Shown here: in pieces, positions 34,985-44,737 of the stretch
How the letters are laid out: each line of letters opens with the position of its first letter
Position numbering within the stretch: the first letter of the stretch is position 1
NCBI RefSeq assembly: GCF_963677565.1
Contig: NZ_OY781981.1
Span: 62,001 to 126,000, forward strand
From: an uncultured Draconibacterium sp.
Lineage (GTDB): Bacteria; Bacteroidota; Bacteroidia; Bacteroidales; Prolixibacteraceae
DNA: 64,000 nt
Direction: 5' to 3'
The notes under the pieces: model-generated
Told to the model about the DNA's origin: nothing
The model's database searches: none
What the model saw: the letters and a program-made list of their open reading frames with translations, nothing else
Position numbers and translations under genes: made by a program

Positions 34985-36355
34985 ATGGAGTACATTAACA
35001 AGTATGTAGAAGAAAACAAAGACCGGTTTTTAAAGGAATTATTTGGATTGATCCGCATTCCGTCGATCAGTTCGATTGCCGCCCATAAACCGGATATGTA
35101 CAAAGCCGCTGAGTATTGGAAAAAGACATTGCTGGAAGCCGGTGCCGATAAAGCCGACATTTTTGAAACTGCAGGTAATCCTGTTACTTATGGCGAAAAG
35201 ATCATCGATCCGGCCTTGCCAACAGTATTGGTTTACGGCCACATGGATGTTATGCCGGTTGATCCGATCGATTTGTGGGATACACCACCTTTTGAACCTC
35301 AGGTGCGTGATGGAAAGATTTATGCCCGCGGTGCAGACGACGATAAAGGTCAGGGCATGATGCACGCCAAAGCTTTCGAGCTGATGGTAAAAACCAACAC
35401 TCTACCCTGCAACGTAAAATTTATGATTGAAGGCGAAGAGGAAATAGGATCGCCAAACCTTGGCCTTTGGTGCGAGCAAAACAAAGAAATGCTAAAAGCC
35501 GATATTATTCTGGTTTCCGACACCTCGATGCTGGGAGCCGATATTCCATCCATTACCACCGGATTGCGCGGGCTGGCCTACTGGCAGGTGGAAGTTACCG
35601 GCCCTAACCGCGACCTGCACTCAGGAATTTTTGGTGGTGCTGTTGCCAACCCTATAAATGTACTTTGTTCGATGATCGATCAAATGGTTGACACGGATGG
35701 TAAAATTACTATCCCCGGATTTTACGACACCGTACAGGAAGTTTCGGCCGAAGAACGTGCCCTGCTGGCCAAAGCGCCGTTTAACGAAGAAAAATATAAA
35801 AAAGCCCTTGGCGTTGAAGAACTAAAAGGCGAAAAAGGCTATACAACAAGCGAACACACCGGAATTCGTCCGTCGTTTGATGTGTGTGGAATTTGGGGTG
35901 GTTACACCGGTGAAGGAGCAAAAACAGTATTGCCATCAAAAGCATTTGCAAAAATCTCATCGCGTTTGGTACCCGATCAGGACCACAAAAAAATAGCCGT
36001 ACTTTTTAAAGAACACTTTGAAAGTATTGCGCCAAAATCGGTAAAAGTTGAGGTAACTCCGTTACACGGTGGCCCGGCTTATGTTTGCCCGATTGATATT
36101 CCTGCCTACCAGGCAGCTGAAAAAGCCTACACCGATACTTTTGGCAAACGTCCTGTACCTGTTCGTTCAGGCGGAAGTATTCCGATTATCTCAACTTTCG
36201 AGAAAGTGCTTGGAATTAAGTCAGTATTGATGGGCTTCGGACTGGAATCGGATGCTATTCATTCGCCCAACGAAAACTACCCGCTGGAGCAGTTTTACAA
36301 AGGCATAAAAACCATTCCGCTGTTCTATAAGTATTTTGCGGAAATGAATAAGTAA
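34985..36355 (+). CDS. M20-family dipeptidase
   Basis: 456 residues, cytoplasmic. Zinc ligands in VYGHMDVMPVDP (about 82), ARGADDDKGQGM (about 116) and IEGEEEIGSPNL (about 150, with the general-base Glu). Dimerisation/lid region about 200-380, with the DLHSGIFGG block. Closest to the CNDP/ArgE-like dipeptidases common in Bacteroidota. Confidence 0.94.
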   Translation: MEYINKYVEENKDRFLKELFGLIRIPSISSIAAHKPDMYKAAEYWKKTLLEAGADKADIFETAGNPVTYGEKIIDPALPTVLVYGHMDVMPVDPIDLWDTPPFEPQVRDGKIYARGADDDKGQGMMHAKAFELMVKTNTLPCNVKFMIEGEEEIGSPNLGLWCEQNKEMLKADIILVSDTSMLGADIPSITTGLRGLAYWQVEVTGPNRDLHSGIFGGAVANPINVLCSMIDQMVDTDGKITIPGFYDTVQEVSAEERALLAKAPFNEEKYKKALGVEELKGEKGYTTSEHTGIRPSFDVCGIWGGYTGEGAKTVLPSKAFAKISSRLVPDQDHKKIAVLFKEHFESIAPKSVKVEVTPLHGGPAYVCPIDIPAYQAAEKAYTDTFGKRPVPVRSGGSIPIISTFEKVLGIKSVLMGFGLESDAIHSPNENYPLEQFYKGIKTIPLFYKYFAEMNK

Positions 36356-36380
36356 TACATTATTCAAAGTCAAATAAAAA

Positions 36381-36417
36381 TGATCCGGTCTTCTTGAAGA
36401 TCAGATCAATTTTTTTA
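36381..36417. terminator. Terminator between convergent M20 and GH29 genes
   Basis: TGATC...TCTTC at left pairs with GAAGA...GATCA at right with a 3-base internal mismatch, followed by TTTTTTT on the plus strand. It could also serve the minus-strand gene weakly. Confidence 0.65.
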
Positions 36418-36435
36418 CACTATCGCGTGCGAAGT

Positions 36436-38190
36436 CTATATCTTAATTAGTTCCAAATACAATAATTGTTTATCGCTATTATTTTCTGTGTCGGGCAGCA
36501 ACGAAATTGATTGTTCACCGCTTTTCTTTATTTCTATTTCACCCAGTTTCAATAATTCATACTCCTCTCCCGTATTACGGATTTCAGCTTCTATTTTCTG
36601 ATTCCCCACAGCAACTGTTATACCTCCTTTTTCGGCACTCCACATCAACGCTTCCACGCGATAGTTGCCTGGTTCTGCATCAAAGATCCATTCCAATCGT
36701 GTTCGTGCATCTACCCAGTTAGCAATTAACGATTTTGATCCACTGCCTTTTAAAACAGCATGCTCTCCATAACCCGGATTATAGATATCGGCAAAATCGG
36801 CAGGCAGTAAAATACTACCTTCTTTTAAATGTGGTTTATTACTGGTTACGGTTATGTCGCCACGAATTTTTACAACAACTACTGTATTAATCTCATCAAA
36901 TATAACCGACGGCGCATGAATATGTAAATCACCCTCTTCAAATTTCCATGCAAAATGCTGCTGCTGGTTGGCCAAAAGGTATACATCTCGTACATTTCCT
37001 TCCAATCCCGGCACGCTTAGCAAACCATCTTTAGGCCAATCGAAAACGTGCAGATAAAGGTTGGTTACGCCCCCCTCCTTTTTTGTGGTGCAGCGGCCCC
37101 AGGGTAATTTATAAAATGGGCTGGCGCTTGTTCCATAAATTGATTTACCGTTTTGCTGCATCCAGTGCCCCATTTCTTTTAGCCGCTCAACACTGGCTTT
37201 CGGGAATTCGCCTGTTGCAGTTGGTCCCACATTTAACAACAGATTACCACCTTTACTGGCAATATCCACCAGCATTTTTATCAGCTCTTCTGTCGATTTC
37301 CAGTTTTCATCGTACCATTTGTAGCCCCAACTGGTGTTCATGGTCATGCACACCTCCCAATCGTGATCCAATCCGGTTGGTGGTACTTGCTGCTCGGGCG
37401 TTTGAAAATCGCCCGGCCACGGTCGATAAAGCCGGTTATTAGTGATCAGGTTTGGATAATCATCGGTTACTGCTTTTAGCGCGTTGGCCGCTTCTTCAGT
37501 CATCCCGCGGGGTGTGTCCCACCACAAAATATCCAGGCCACCATAATTTTCCAGAATTTCCTTTACCTGTGGCACCGCTTTCTCGTTGATATAATTCATT
37601 AGCGGTTCGCTTTTCAGATCCGGATCCCAGTGCGGTTCGCCTTCTTCAATGTTCCAGTAAGTCCCTCCCGGTTCATGCCAGTCTTGTGCTTGAGAATAAT
37701 AAAATCCAAGTCGTATCCCTTCTCTTTCACAAACTTCGGCCAGTTCTTTCAGCGGATCGCGATCAAAAGGAGTAGCATCAACAATATTGTATTTGCTGGC
37801 TTTCGAGTGAAACATCGCAAAACCATCGTGGTGTTTCGAAGTGATAACGATGTATTTCATGCCGGCATATTTGGCCAGTTTCACCCATTCCTCTGCATCG
37901 TACTTATCGGGATTAAACGATTCAGCAAGCTTTTCGTATTCCTTTACCGGAATTTTTGCGTTGGCCATTATCCACTCGCTGATACCCGGAATACGTTCGC
38001 CTTTCCATTCTCCTGCCGGATCGGCATACAAGCCCCAGTGAATAAACATTCCGAAGCGGGCTTCGCGCCACCACTCCATTTTTTGGTCGTGAGCCGATAG
38101 CTCAACATTCTTTTTGGATTTCTTTTCTTTCTCCGAATTGCAGGAAACCAAAAGCAGGGCAAACAGGGCAATAAACAATACGCGGTTCAT
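36436..38190 (-). CDS. Alpha-L-fucosidase, GH29 (lipoprotein)
   Basis: 584 residues with lipoprotein signal (FALLLVSCNSEK). Barrel motifs: FGMFIHWGLYADPAGEW at about 47, YIVITSKHHDGFAMFHSK at about 113, and GLDILWWDTPRG where Asp225 is in the nucleophile position. The region after about 430 forms extra beta domains (one of about 100 residues at the end, with YRVEALMWSAEKGG) that the first GH29 in the window lacks. Single gene; surface location suggests action on polymer-bound fucose. Confidence 0.94.
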   Translation of the reverse strand: MNRVLFIALFALLLVSCNSEKEKKSKKNVELSAHDQKMEWWREARFGMFIHWGLYADPAGEWKGERIPGISEWIMANAKIPVKEYEKLAESFNPDKYDAEEWVKLAKYAGMKYIVITSKHHDGFAMFHSKASKYNIVDATPFDRDPLKELAEVCEREGIRLGFYYSQAQDWHEPGGTYWNIEEGEPHWDPDLKSEPLMNYINEKAVPQVKEILENYGGLDILWWDTPRGMTEEAANALKAVTDDYPNLITNNRLYRPWPGDFQTPEQQVPPTGLDHDWEVCMTMNTSWGYKWYDENWKSTEELIKMLVDIASKGGNLLLNVGPTATGEFPKASVERLKEMGHWMQQNGKSIYGTSASPFYKLPWGRCTTKKEGGVTNLYLHVFDWPKDGLLSVPGLEGNVRDVYLLANQQQHFAWKFEEGDLHIHAPSVIFDEINTVVVVKIRGDITVTSNKPHLKEGSILLPADFADIYNPGYGEHAVLKGSGSKSLIANWVDARTRLEWIFDAEPGNYRVEALMWSAEKGGITVAVGNQKIEAEIRNTGEEYELLKLGEIEIKKSGEQSISLLPDTENNSDKQLLYLELIKI

Positions 38191-38444
38191 AATATTAAGA
38201 TTGTCTGTTACAATGTACTGGTATAAATTTCGGAATAATTATTACAAAATCAGGGCATTCCCGGTCTTTTATCCAATTAATTCAATGTGCGCACCGATTC
38301 ATCTGCAAGTTGGCTCAACTCATCTGCCAATCATGAAGATTCATCGCAGTTAAAAGCCTATCTGTCTTAATTGATTGTTAATGGCGGGTAAGCATTTTTA
38401 AGTTGAGCAGAATTTTGCTTATTTAGCTTTCCATTACCGTAAAA

Positions 38445-39227
38445 ATGACAAACAAAACTTGCCTGATTTATTGCAACTGTGGTGCCGGCATAATTTCCGA
38501 CGAAAAAAAAGCCGGGCTTTCCGAAGCTTTTAAGCCACTTGGTGTTGACATATACGAGCTACACGATTTGTGTGCTTTCTCGCTGAATGAAAAGGATTTC
38601 CTTCATAAACTGGATAAAGATTACGATAAAACACTGATTGCCGCCTGCTATCCTCGAGCAATAAAAAATATGTTCGAACAGAATGGGGTACAACTCAGCA
38701 ATTATGAAGTGTTCAATTTCAGGGAAACCGGCACTGATAAAATTACTGCGGAGATAGCTGCCAAAATTGAAGAAAAACAAGAAAACAACGTTTACGAAAT
38801 AAAAAAGACCGACCTGAAAGTTCCGGCCTGGTATCCTATCATCGAAAAATCGCGCTGCACCCTTTGCGGACAGTGTGCACGATTTTGTGTTTTTGGTGTT
38901 TATTCATACAACAAAAAAAATATGGAGGTTGTCAATCCGCTGTCGTGTAAAAACAATTGCCCGGCTTGCGGACGAACCTGCCCGGCTTCAGCGATTATTT
39001 TCCCGCGTTTACCTGAAAATTCGGCACTTTCGGGAGCCGAACCTACCGGAGATAAAAAAACTTCGGGAAACGATCAAAAAGGGAATTTGTTTGTCATGCT
39101 GAACGAGCGCAATAACGCCCGGAGAAATATTTTCAAACAAGGATCTTTTCAACAAGCTGAGGAAGAGAAGAAAAAGGCCCTGGAAGAATTGAAGAACAGC
39201 TTTAAAAATCCAAAAGGAGATGCTTAA
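38445..39227 (+). CDS. 4Fe-4S ferredoxin-like protein, first gene of the prenyl/cyclase cluster
   Basis: 260 residues. The N-terminal 110 residues form an alpha/beta domain that begins CLIYCNCGAG and holds ACYPRAIKNMF, resembling the Cys-bearing start of heterodisulfide-reductase HdrA-like proteins. A ferredoxin domain follows at about 128-190 with CTLCGQCARFCVFGVY and CKNNCPACGRTCPASAI, two four-Cys clusters. The last 60 residues are a charged helix. Likely electron donor to the radical SAM enzyme whose start overlaps its end by 8 bases. Confidence 0.85.
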   Translation: MTNKTCLIYCNCGAGIISDEKKAGLSEAFKPLGVDIYELHDLCAFSLNEKDFLHKLDKDYDKTLIAACYPRAIKNMFEQNGVQLSNYEVFNFRETGTDKITAEIAAKIEEKQENNVYEIKKTDLKVPAWYPIIEKSRCTLCGQCARFCVFGVYSYNKKNMEVVNPLSCKNNCPACGRTCPASAIIFPRLPENSALSGAEPTGDKKTSGNDQKGNLFVMLNERNNARRNIFKQGSFQQAEEEKKKALEELKNSFKNPKGDA

Positions 39228-40392
39228 ACAATTGCTGAAAACAGATAAAAAATGCCTGTATAAGTTTGCATATAACATGGGCATAAAAGGTGCACGTGGC
39301 ATTCAGCGTTTTCAGAAACGATTGAAAAAGGGCGATTTCTTTCCGGCATTTCATTTTATATCGGTTACCGACGACTGCAACCTGAATTGTCAGGGCTGCT
39401 GGGTGACGCATAAAAAACAAAATGCGCGCATGTCGCCCGAAATGCTGGATTCCATTATCACGCAGTCAAAAGCAAAAGGATCATACTTTTTCGGAATACT
39501 GGGCGGTGAGCCACTTATGTATAAGCCACTTTTCGATGTTTTTGAGAAACATTCCGATTGTTATTTTCAGCTGTTTACCAACGGTACTTTGCTAACTCAA
39601 GACATTGCTGAACGTTTGCGTAAACTGGCCAACGTTTCGCCTCTAATCAGTTTTGAAGGAGACAATGAAGTAGCCGACGTGCGTCGCGGAGGGAAAAACG
39701 TTTATCAGAAAGCACAGGCTGCTATCGATCATTCAACTAACGCAGGATTGATAACAGGCGTGGCTATGAGTGTTTGCAAATCGAATATAGACCTCGCTTT
39801 TTCGGATGATTTTATTCAATCGCTGATCGATCGCGGAGTGCTTTATTTGTGGTACTATATTTATCGTCCGGCGGGACAAGACGCAACTGTCGACCTTTGT
39901 CTTTCGGCAGAACAGATTGAGCAGCTTCGCCAGTTTATGGTTGACGCGCGCCAGAAATATAATATTGCCATTATTGATGCTTATTGGGATGAGAATGGAA
40001 AAGGATTGTGCCCTGCGGCATCGGGACTGAGTCACCACATTAATGCATCGGGCGATATCGAACCTTGTCCTGTAATCCAATTTGCCACCAACAATGTGAC
40101 CGATGGAGATTTGGAAAACATCTACCGCAACTCAACTTTCCTGGCAGGATTTAAAACAGAAATACCAAAATTAACCACAGGCTGCATCCTTATGGATGAT
40201 CCGCAGTGGTTGGTTAACTATACAAAACAACATGCCGCAAGAGATACATCGGGCCGTGATAACGAAGCCGAACGCCTGAGCAAAATGGAAAAAGTTTCCA
40301 GTCACGGCTCTGCAAAACCGGTTCGCGAAAAAAGCTGGTTGTATCGCTTTGCAAAAAAACGGGCCTTTTTTGGCTTTGGCGCCTACGGTTAA
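39220..40392 (+). CDS. Radical SAM enzyme with C-terminal Cys (SPASM-like)
   Basis: 390 residues. The radical SAM cluster is ligated by CNLNCQGC (Cx3Cx2C) at about 51-58; GGEPLMY follows at about 97. C-terminal Cys residues in GLCPAASG and EPCPVIQF, plus TGCILMD, could bind an auxiliary cluster. The last 50 residues are basic. The general layout recalls radical SAM enzymes that act on lipids such as HpnH, but the assignment is only by look. Translationally coupled to the ferredoxin (8-base overlap) and to the DUF116-prenyl synthase (1-base gap). Confidence 0.88.
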   Translation: MLKQLLKTDKKCLYKFAYNMGIKGARGIQRFQKRLKKGDFFPAFHFISVTDDCNLNCQGCWVTHKKQNARMSPEMLDSIITQSKAKGSYFFGILGGEPLMYKPLFDVFEKHSDCYFQLFTNGTLLTQDIAERLRKLANVSPLISFEGDNEVADVRRGGKNVYQKAQAAIDHSTNAGLITGVAMSVCKSNIDLAFSDDFIQSLIDRGVLYLWYYIYRPAGQDATVDLCLSAEQIEQLRQFMVDARQKYNIAIIDAYWDENGKGLCPAASGLSHHINASGDIEPCPVIQFATNNVTDGDLENIYRNSTFLAGFKTEIPKLTTGCILMDDPQWLVNYTKQHAARDTSGRDNEAERLSKMEKVSSHGSAKPVREKSWLYRFAKKRAFFGFGAYG

Positions 40393-40393
40393 T

Positions 40394-41977
40394 ATGAAGG
40401 AGACAAACGGCATATTAAAAGTTCCTGAGGAATCGTTCGTGCGCAACAAAATGCGTAAGGCTGCTGCTGCTATGGTCGAAAGAATAGATCTGCGTCCTCC
40501 TGCCAACATCCGGAAACTGGAAGAACTGGCAGCTGATTTGGTGCGCGGGCAGGAAATTTCTGCTGAATTTATTCCTTTTGCGATGGTATTACTTGGTAAC
40601 GAATCGTGGCGAAAAACCGTAAAAGCTACTCCTATGAACCGCCGTCTGTTGTTGCTACCTCAGTGTTTGAACAACAAAGAAAAATGCGAGGGCATGTTCG
40701 ACGAACTGGGTTTGAACTGTGCAGGTTGTAAAGCCTGCCCTATCGATGATCTGTTGATAGAAGCCGAATCAAAAGGTTACGCAAACCTGGTAGCCGAGGG
40801 AACAACGGTTGCTGTTGGTTTGGTGGAAGAAGGATCGATAGATGCCGTAATCGGGGTGAGTTGTATGCCGGTGTTGCAACGGTCGTTCGAACCGGTATCA
40901 AATGCTGCTGTTCCGGTAATTGGCATACCGCTGCTTTTTGATGGCTGCGAAGACACCCGCGCCGATATTAAATGGATACTGGATGAAATGCGCTCCTATG
41001 AATCTGATGAAGAGCACCAGCCAATATCCGTGTCGTTATTAAAGAACCGGATCGAAGATTTTTTCACCAAAGAAAACATCGAAAAATATATTCAGGGCCG
41101 TGATAAAACAGAACAAATTGCACAAGAATATCTTCTAATTGATGGACAGCGGATTAGACCGCTGCTTGCGGCTTTAAGTTATCTGGCCTACTCAAATTCG
41201 GAGAACGATGAACTTCTGCAGCCTTTAACATTAATCATCGAGTGCTTCCATAAGGCCTCGCTCATTCACGACGATATTGAAGACAATGCCAAGCAGCGTT
41301 ACAACACGCTTACTGCACATGCAAAACACGGCGTGCCTCAGGCGATTAATGCCGGCGATTTTCTGATTGGCAAGGGCTACGAATTATTGAGTGATCTGGA
41401 TGTTTCGACTGAAACCATAAAAACCTGCCTGCGTTTTATTGCTCGCTCGCACATACAATTAACACGGGGACAAGGCGTCGATATTCTTTTTAACGACGGC
41501 AAAATTCAGTTGCTCCCAGATGAAATGATCGAGGTTTTTAAAAATAAAACCGGCGAAGCAATTAAGGTGGCTTTGTTGCTGGGAGCAATTGTTGGCCGAG
41601 CAAACAAACATGAACAAGAAATTCTGGAACAGTTTGCCGATTTTATGGGAATTGCATATCAAATTCGCGACGACCTGAATGAATATACTGAACCACACGA
41701 TGCTGAAAAAACAGGCGATTATCCGTTCTTGCTGGCTTTGCTGAACAAACATTTCGCAAATCAGAAAAAGGAAACGCCAACGAATTTATTTGAGCAGGTT
41801 GCTGAATTCCGAAAGTTGATCGATGAAACCGGACTGCTGGAAGTTGCAAAAGAATACTTAGCGAACTACGTTGACAACTGTTACGCCGAGCTCGATAAAC
41901 TGGAAAACTCCAAACTTCGCTTGAGCTTGTATGGCGTAATGGGAAAAATCTTTAAATCGGAAACCACCAATGAGTAA
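40394..41977 (+). CDS. DUF116 - polyprenyl synthase fusion protein
   Basis: 527 residues from ATG 40394. Residues 1 to about 215 are a DUF116-type domain with a Cys-rich core (LLPQCLNNKEKCEG, LNCAGCKACPIDD). Residues about 220-527 are a trans-isoprenyl diphosphate synthase. The first Asp-rich motif HDDIEDNA is intact (Asp293, Asp294, Asp297). The second, RDDLNEY, is DDxxE (Asp426, Asp427, Glu430). Residues -5 and -4 before the first motif are Ala and Ser, small as in long-chain synthases, so a C20 or longer product is likelier than C15 (inference). The DUF116 part may supply Fe-S chemistry to the same pathway. Confidence 0.9.
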   Translation: MKETNGILKVPEESFVRNKMRKAAAAMVERIDLRPPANIRKLEELAADLVRGQEISAEFIPFAMVLLGNESWRKTVKATPMNRRLLLLPQCLNNKEKCEGMFDELGLNCAGCKACPIDDLLIEAESKGYANLVAEGTTVAVGLVEEGSIDAVIGVSCMPVLQRSFEPVSNAAVPVIGIPLLFDGCEDTRADIKWILDEMRSYESDEEHQPISVSLLKNRIEDFFTKENIEKYIQGRDKTEQIAQEYLLIDGQRIRPLLAALSYLAYSNSENDELLQPLTLIIECFHKASLIHDDIEDNAKQRYNTLTAHAKHGVPQAINAGDFLIGKGYELLSDLDVSTETIKTCLRFIARSHIQLTRGQGVDILFNDGKIQLLPDEMIEVFKNKTGEAIKVALLLGAIVGRANKHEQEILEQFADFMGIAYQIRDDLNEYTEPHDAEKTGDYPFLLALLNKHFANQKKETPTNLFEQVAEFRKLIDETGLLEVAKEYLANYVDNCYAELDKLENSKLRLSLYGVMGKIFKSETTNE

Positions 41978-42827
41978 ACCAAAGAAAATCGCGATCTACA
42001 AAAAACTGGTTCGGCGACTTTCTTTAGGATTTGAAACTTTATCGCCCGAAATACAACACGAAATCATTGATTTTATAAATAGTCAGCAACACAGTTCAGG
42101 TGGTTTTTGCGATCGTGCAGGAAATCCCGATCCTTACTACTCGCTTTTTGGCTGCTGGTTAAGTTTGGCAACCGGACAAAACACAGCAATTGAGCAATTA
42201 AAAACATACATATCGAAACAACCTGAGACATCAAGCACTGTAGAAGAACTGGCATTAACCCTGATGAAGACCGAGTTGTTTCCGCAACAAAAAAACGAGT
42301 CATTGTTTTCGTTGCTTCGAAAGGTCTTTTCGGGCCACAACTTCATAGATATTTCTTACCGCTTTTTTTTGCTGGCATTAACCATCGATGCCACTGCAAA
42401 AAGCCGCTTTCTTTTTAACCTGATGGCACGTGTTTGGCTTCCATTTTACAAGGTGAAAAAAAACTCGCCGTGTAGTTTGGTAGCGGCACTTTGTTTTGCC
42501 CGCTTCGATCTGGGATTAGGCTACAAAAATTACCATAAGCTATTAATGGACTTCCACTTGGAAAAAGCAGGATTCAGAGCTTTTGAAACAACGCCGTTCA
42601 GTGATACCTTGTCAACCGGAGTTGCCTTATTTTCTTTGGCCGAAACCAATTACGATTTGCGGTTGATTACTCCCGATTGTCTTGATTTTATTCAAATGAA
42701 TTATCTTTCAGGAGCCTTTCTTTCCGGCGACGGCGATGAAACCCGCGATTTGGAATATTCTTTTTATGGGCTGGTGGCGTTGGGAAGCCTTGTGAAGGAT
42801 GAAGGATTAAAGTTGAATGACGAATGA
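41970..42827 (+). CDS. Prenyltransferase/terpene-cyclase-like alpha-barrel protein, short
   Basis: 285 residues, no signal. Two end motifs look like the alpha/alpha-barrel repeats of terpene cyclases and protein prenyltransferases: HSSGGFCDRAGNPDPYYS at about 31 and GAFLSGDGDETRDLEYS at about 249. No DxDD is seen, so a cyclase active site is doubtful; it may be a partner subunit or carrier of the next protein. Start overlaps the fusion gene end by 8 bases. Confidence 0.75.
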   Translation: MSKPKKIAIYKKLVRRLSLGFETLSPEIQHEIIDFINSQQHSSGGFCDRAGNPDPYYSLFGCWLSLATGQNTAIEQLKTYISKQPETSSTVEELALTLMKTELFPQQKNESLFSLLRKVFSGHNFIDISYRFFLLALTIDATAKSRFLFNLMARVWLPFYKVKKNSPCSLVAALCFARFDLGLGYKNYHKLLMDFHLEKAGFRAFETTPFSDTLSTGVALFSLAETNYDLRLITPDCLDFIQMNYLSGAFLSGDGDETRDLEYSFYGLVALGSLVKDEGLKLNDE

Positions 42828-42940
42828 TGATTAACGATTTTTGATTTCTGAAGGAATAAGCAATAGGCAAATAACAATAGGCAAAATTCTGCTATTTGCT
42901 ATGTGCCTGTTGTGATTTAAAAAGCAAGATAAATAAGAAA

Positions 42941-44737
42941 GTGAACAAGGATAAGTTGGAAATACGATTTAAGGACTTGAGCGATATTTTGCTTGGTGAG
43001 CTTAACGATGAAGGCTTTTGGTCGGGAAAATTATCGTCGAGTGCATTGGGTGTGGCCGTAGCAGTTGCAGCACTTCATTTCCACGACGCCACTTTTCATC
43101 AACAGGAAATACAAAGGGGATTGAAATGGCTTTCTTTAAACCAGAATTCTGATGGTGGTTTTGGCGACACACCTGAAAGTCCGGCAAATATTTCAACTTC
43201 TTTGCTTTCTTATGCAGCATTGAATTTATACGCAGAAAACAATCCTGAGTTAAAAGCTACACAGCAGAAACTGGCTGACTACCTGCTTACACAAAATGTT
43301 GATGTTCGCTCTGATCAGGTAGCCAAAGTTATTCTCGATCATTACCAAAAAGATTATACATTCTCAGTCCCGATTTTAACATTGTGCGCACTTTGCGGTA
43401 TTCCCGGCGACGATGGATTTAAACACATACCACAGTTGCCTTTCGAGCTGGCTTTGCTGCCACGTCGGTTTTATCGCTTATTGAATTTGAGTGTGGTTAG
43501 TTATGCAATTCCGGCGTTGATCGCCGTTGGAATTGTAGTTTTCAGAAAGAAAAAGTCAAATGGTTTAACACGCGCTATCCGGGCAAAGGCCGAAAAGAAA
43601 GTACTTAAAATTTTGGAACGATCGTTGCCTGAAAGCGGTGGTTTTTTGGAAGCAATTCCATTGACTGCTTTTGTAGCATTGAGCCTAATAAATGCAGGAT
43701 TAAGAGATTCGGTTGTGGTAGACAAAGGAATTGCCTTTTTGAAGCGTACGCAACGTGAAGACGGCAGTTGGCCAATCGACATTGACCTTTCGACATGGGT
43801 GACAACATTGAGTATAAAAGCGTTGGGCGACAGAAAAAATGAAGTCTTGTCGGAGACACAACAAAAACGAATTGTCAACCACTTGCTTTCGGTGCAAAAT
43901 AAAACCGTTCATCCCTTCAACGGCACTTCGCCGGGCGGCTGGGGCTGGACCAATTTCTCGGGATCGGTACCCGATTGTGACGATACGCCGGGAGCAATTC
44001 TGGCACTTTTAGATTTAGTACCAATTCATACAATCAGAGAGGAAATATTAGTTGGTGGAGAATGGTTGTTGCAACTCCAAAATAACGATGGCGGCTTTCC
44101 AACTTTTTCGAGGGGTTGGGGGAAATTGCCATTCGATCAGAGTTGTGCCGATTTAACCGGGCACTGTGTTTTAGCGCTTTCAAAGTTGCTGGATGTTTAC
44201 GAATCAACATTGAGTTTAAAACAGAAAAAACAGTACACAGCAGCCATATTAAAAGCTGTCGATTATTTGGAAAAACACCAAAAAGAAAATGGTTCGTGGC
44301 TCCCGCTTTGGTTTGGCAACCAGCATACCGAAAATCATGAAAATCCGGTTTACGGAACAGCACGGGTACTCACCTATCTTCAGAAAGCAAAATTGTTGTT
44401 GAAAGATGAGCAGGTTCTGACTGAAAGAATTCAGAAAATGATCGTTGAGGGAATAGACTTTCTGCTTGGAGTTCAGAATAATGATGGAAGCTGGGGTGGC
44501 GATTTCGGAATTGAAGGCTCGATTGAAGAAACTGCACTATCGGTTGCAGCTTTGAAAGACCCAAAATCGGGTGCCGAGATTGAAAAAAGTTTAGAGTGGC
44601 TCGACGATTATTACAAAAAAAACGGGCTTAAAAAAGCCCCTATCGGATTGTATTTTGCATCGTTATGGTACGATGAAAAACTATATCCTTTAACAGCTTA
44701 TCTCGAAGCTATTAAAGGATATATTGATATTTATTAA
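42941..44737 (+). CDS. Class II terpene cyclase, squalene-hopene-cyclase-like, with DxDD
   Basis: 598 residues from a GTG at 42941; a TTG at 42896 is the other choice and would add 15 Cys-rich residues. The catalytic DxDD is present as DCDDTPG (Asp345-Asp348), which protonates the polyene in squalene-hopene cyclases. QW-type repeats: SLNQNSDGGFGD, TQREDGSWPIDIDLSTW, LQNNDGGFPTF, HQKENGSWLPLWFG and VQNNDGSWGGDFG. A short hydrophobic segment (YAIPALIAVGIVVF) near residue 190 could dip into the membrane. Length and motifs fit the family; the substrate is open. The 113-base spacer before it holds two copies of CAATAGGCAAA. Confidence 0.85.
   Translation: MNKDKLEIRFKDLSDILLGELNDEGFWSGKLSSSALGVAVAVAALHFHDATFHQQEIQRGLKWLSLNQNSDGGFGDTPESPANISTSLLSYAALNLYAENNPELKATQQKLADYLLTQNVDVRSDQVAKVILDHYQKDYTFSVPILTLCALCGIPGDDGFKHIPQLPFELALLPRRFYRLLNLSVVSYAIPALIAVGIVVFRKKKSNGLTRAIRAKAEKKVLKILERSLPESGGFLEAIPLTAFVALSLINAGLRDSVVVDKGIAFLKRTQREDGSWPIDIDLSTWVTTLSIKALGDRKNEVLSETQQKRIVNHLLSVQNKTVHPFNGTSPGGWGWTNFSGSVPDCDDTPGAILALLDLVPIHTIREEILVGGEWLLQLQNNDGGFPTFSRGWGKLPFDQSCADLTGHCVLALSKLLDVYESTLSLKQKKQYTAAILKAVDYLEKHQKENGSWLPLWFGNQHTENHENPVYGTARVLTYLQKAKLLLKDEQVLTERIQKMIVEGIDFLLGVQNNDGSWGGDFGIEGSIEETALSVAALKDPKSGAEIEKSLEWLDDYYKKNGLKKAPIGLYFASLWYDEKLYPLTAYLEAIKGYIDIY

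Noticed and set aside
42896..42940. TTG start for the DxDD cyclase at 42896
   Set aside because: Lies in a short-repeat spacer and adds an odd Cys-rich leader; GTG 42941 is kept, though not certain.
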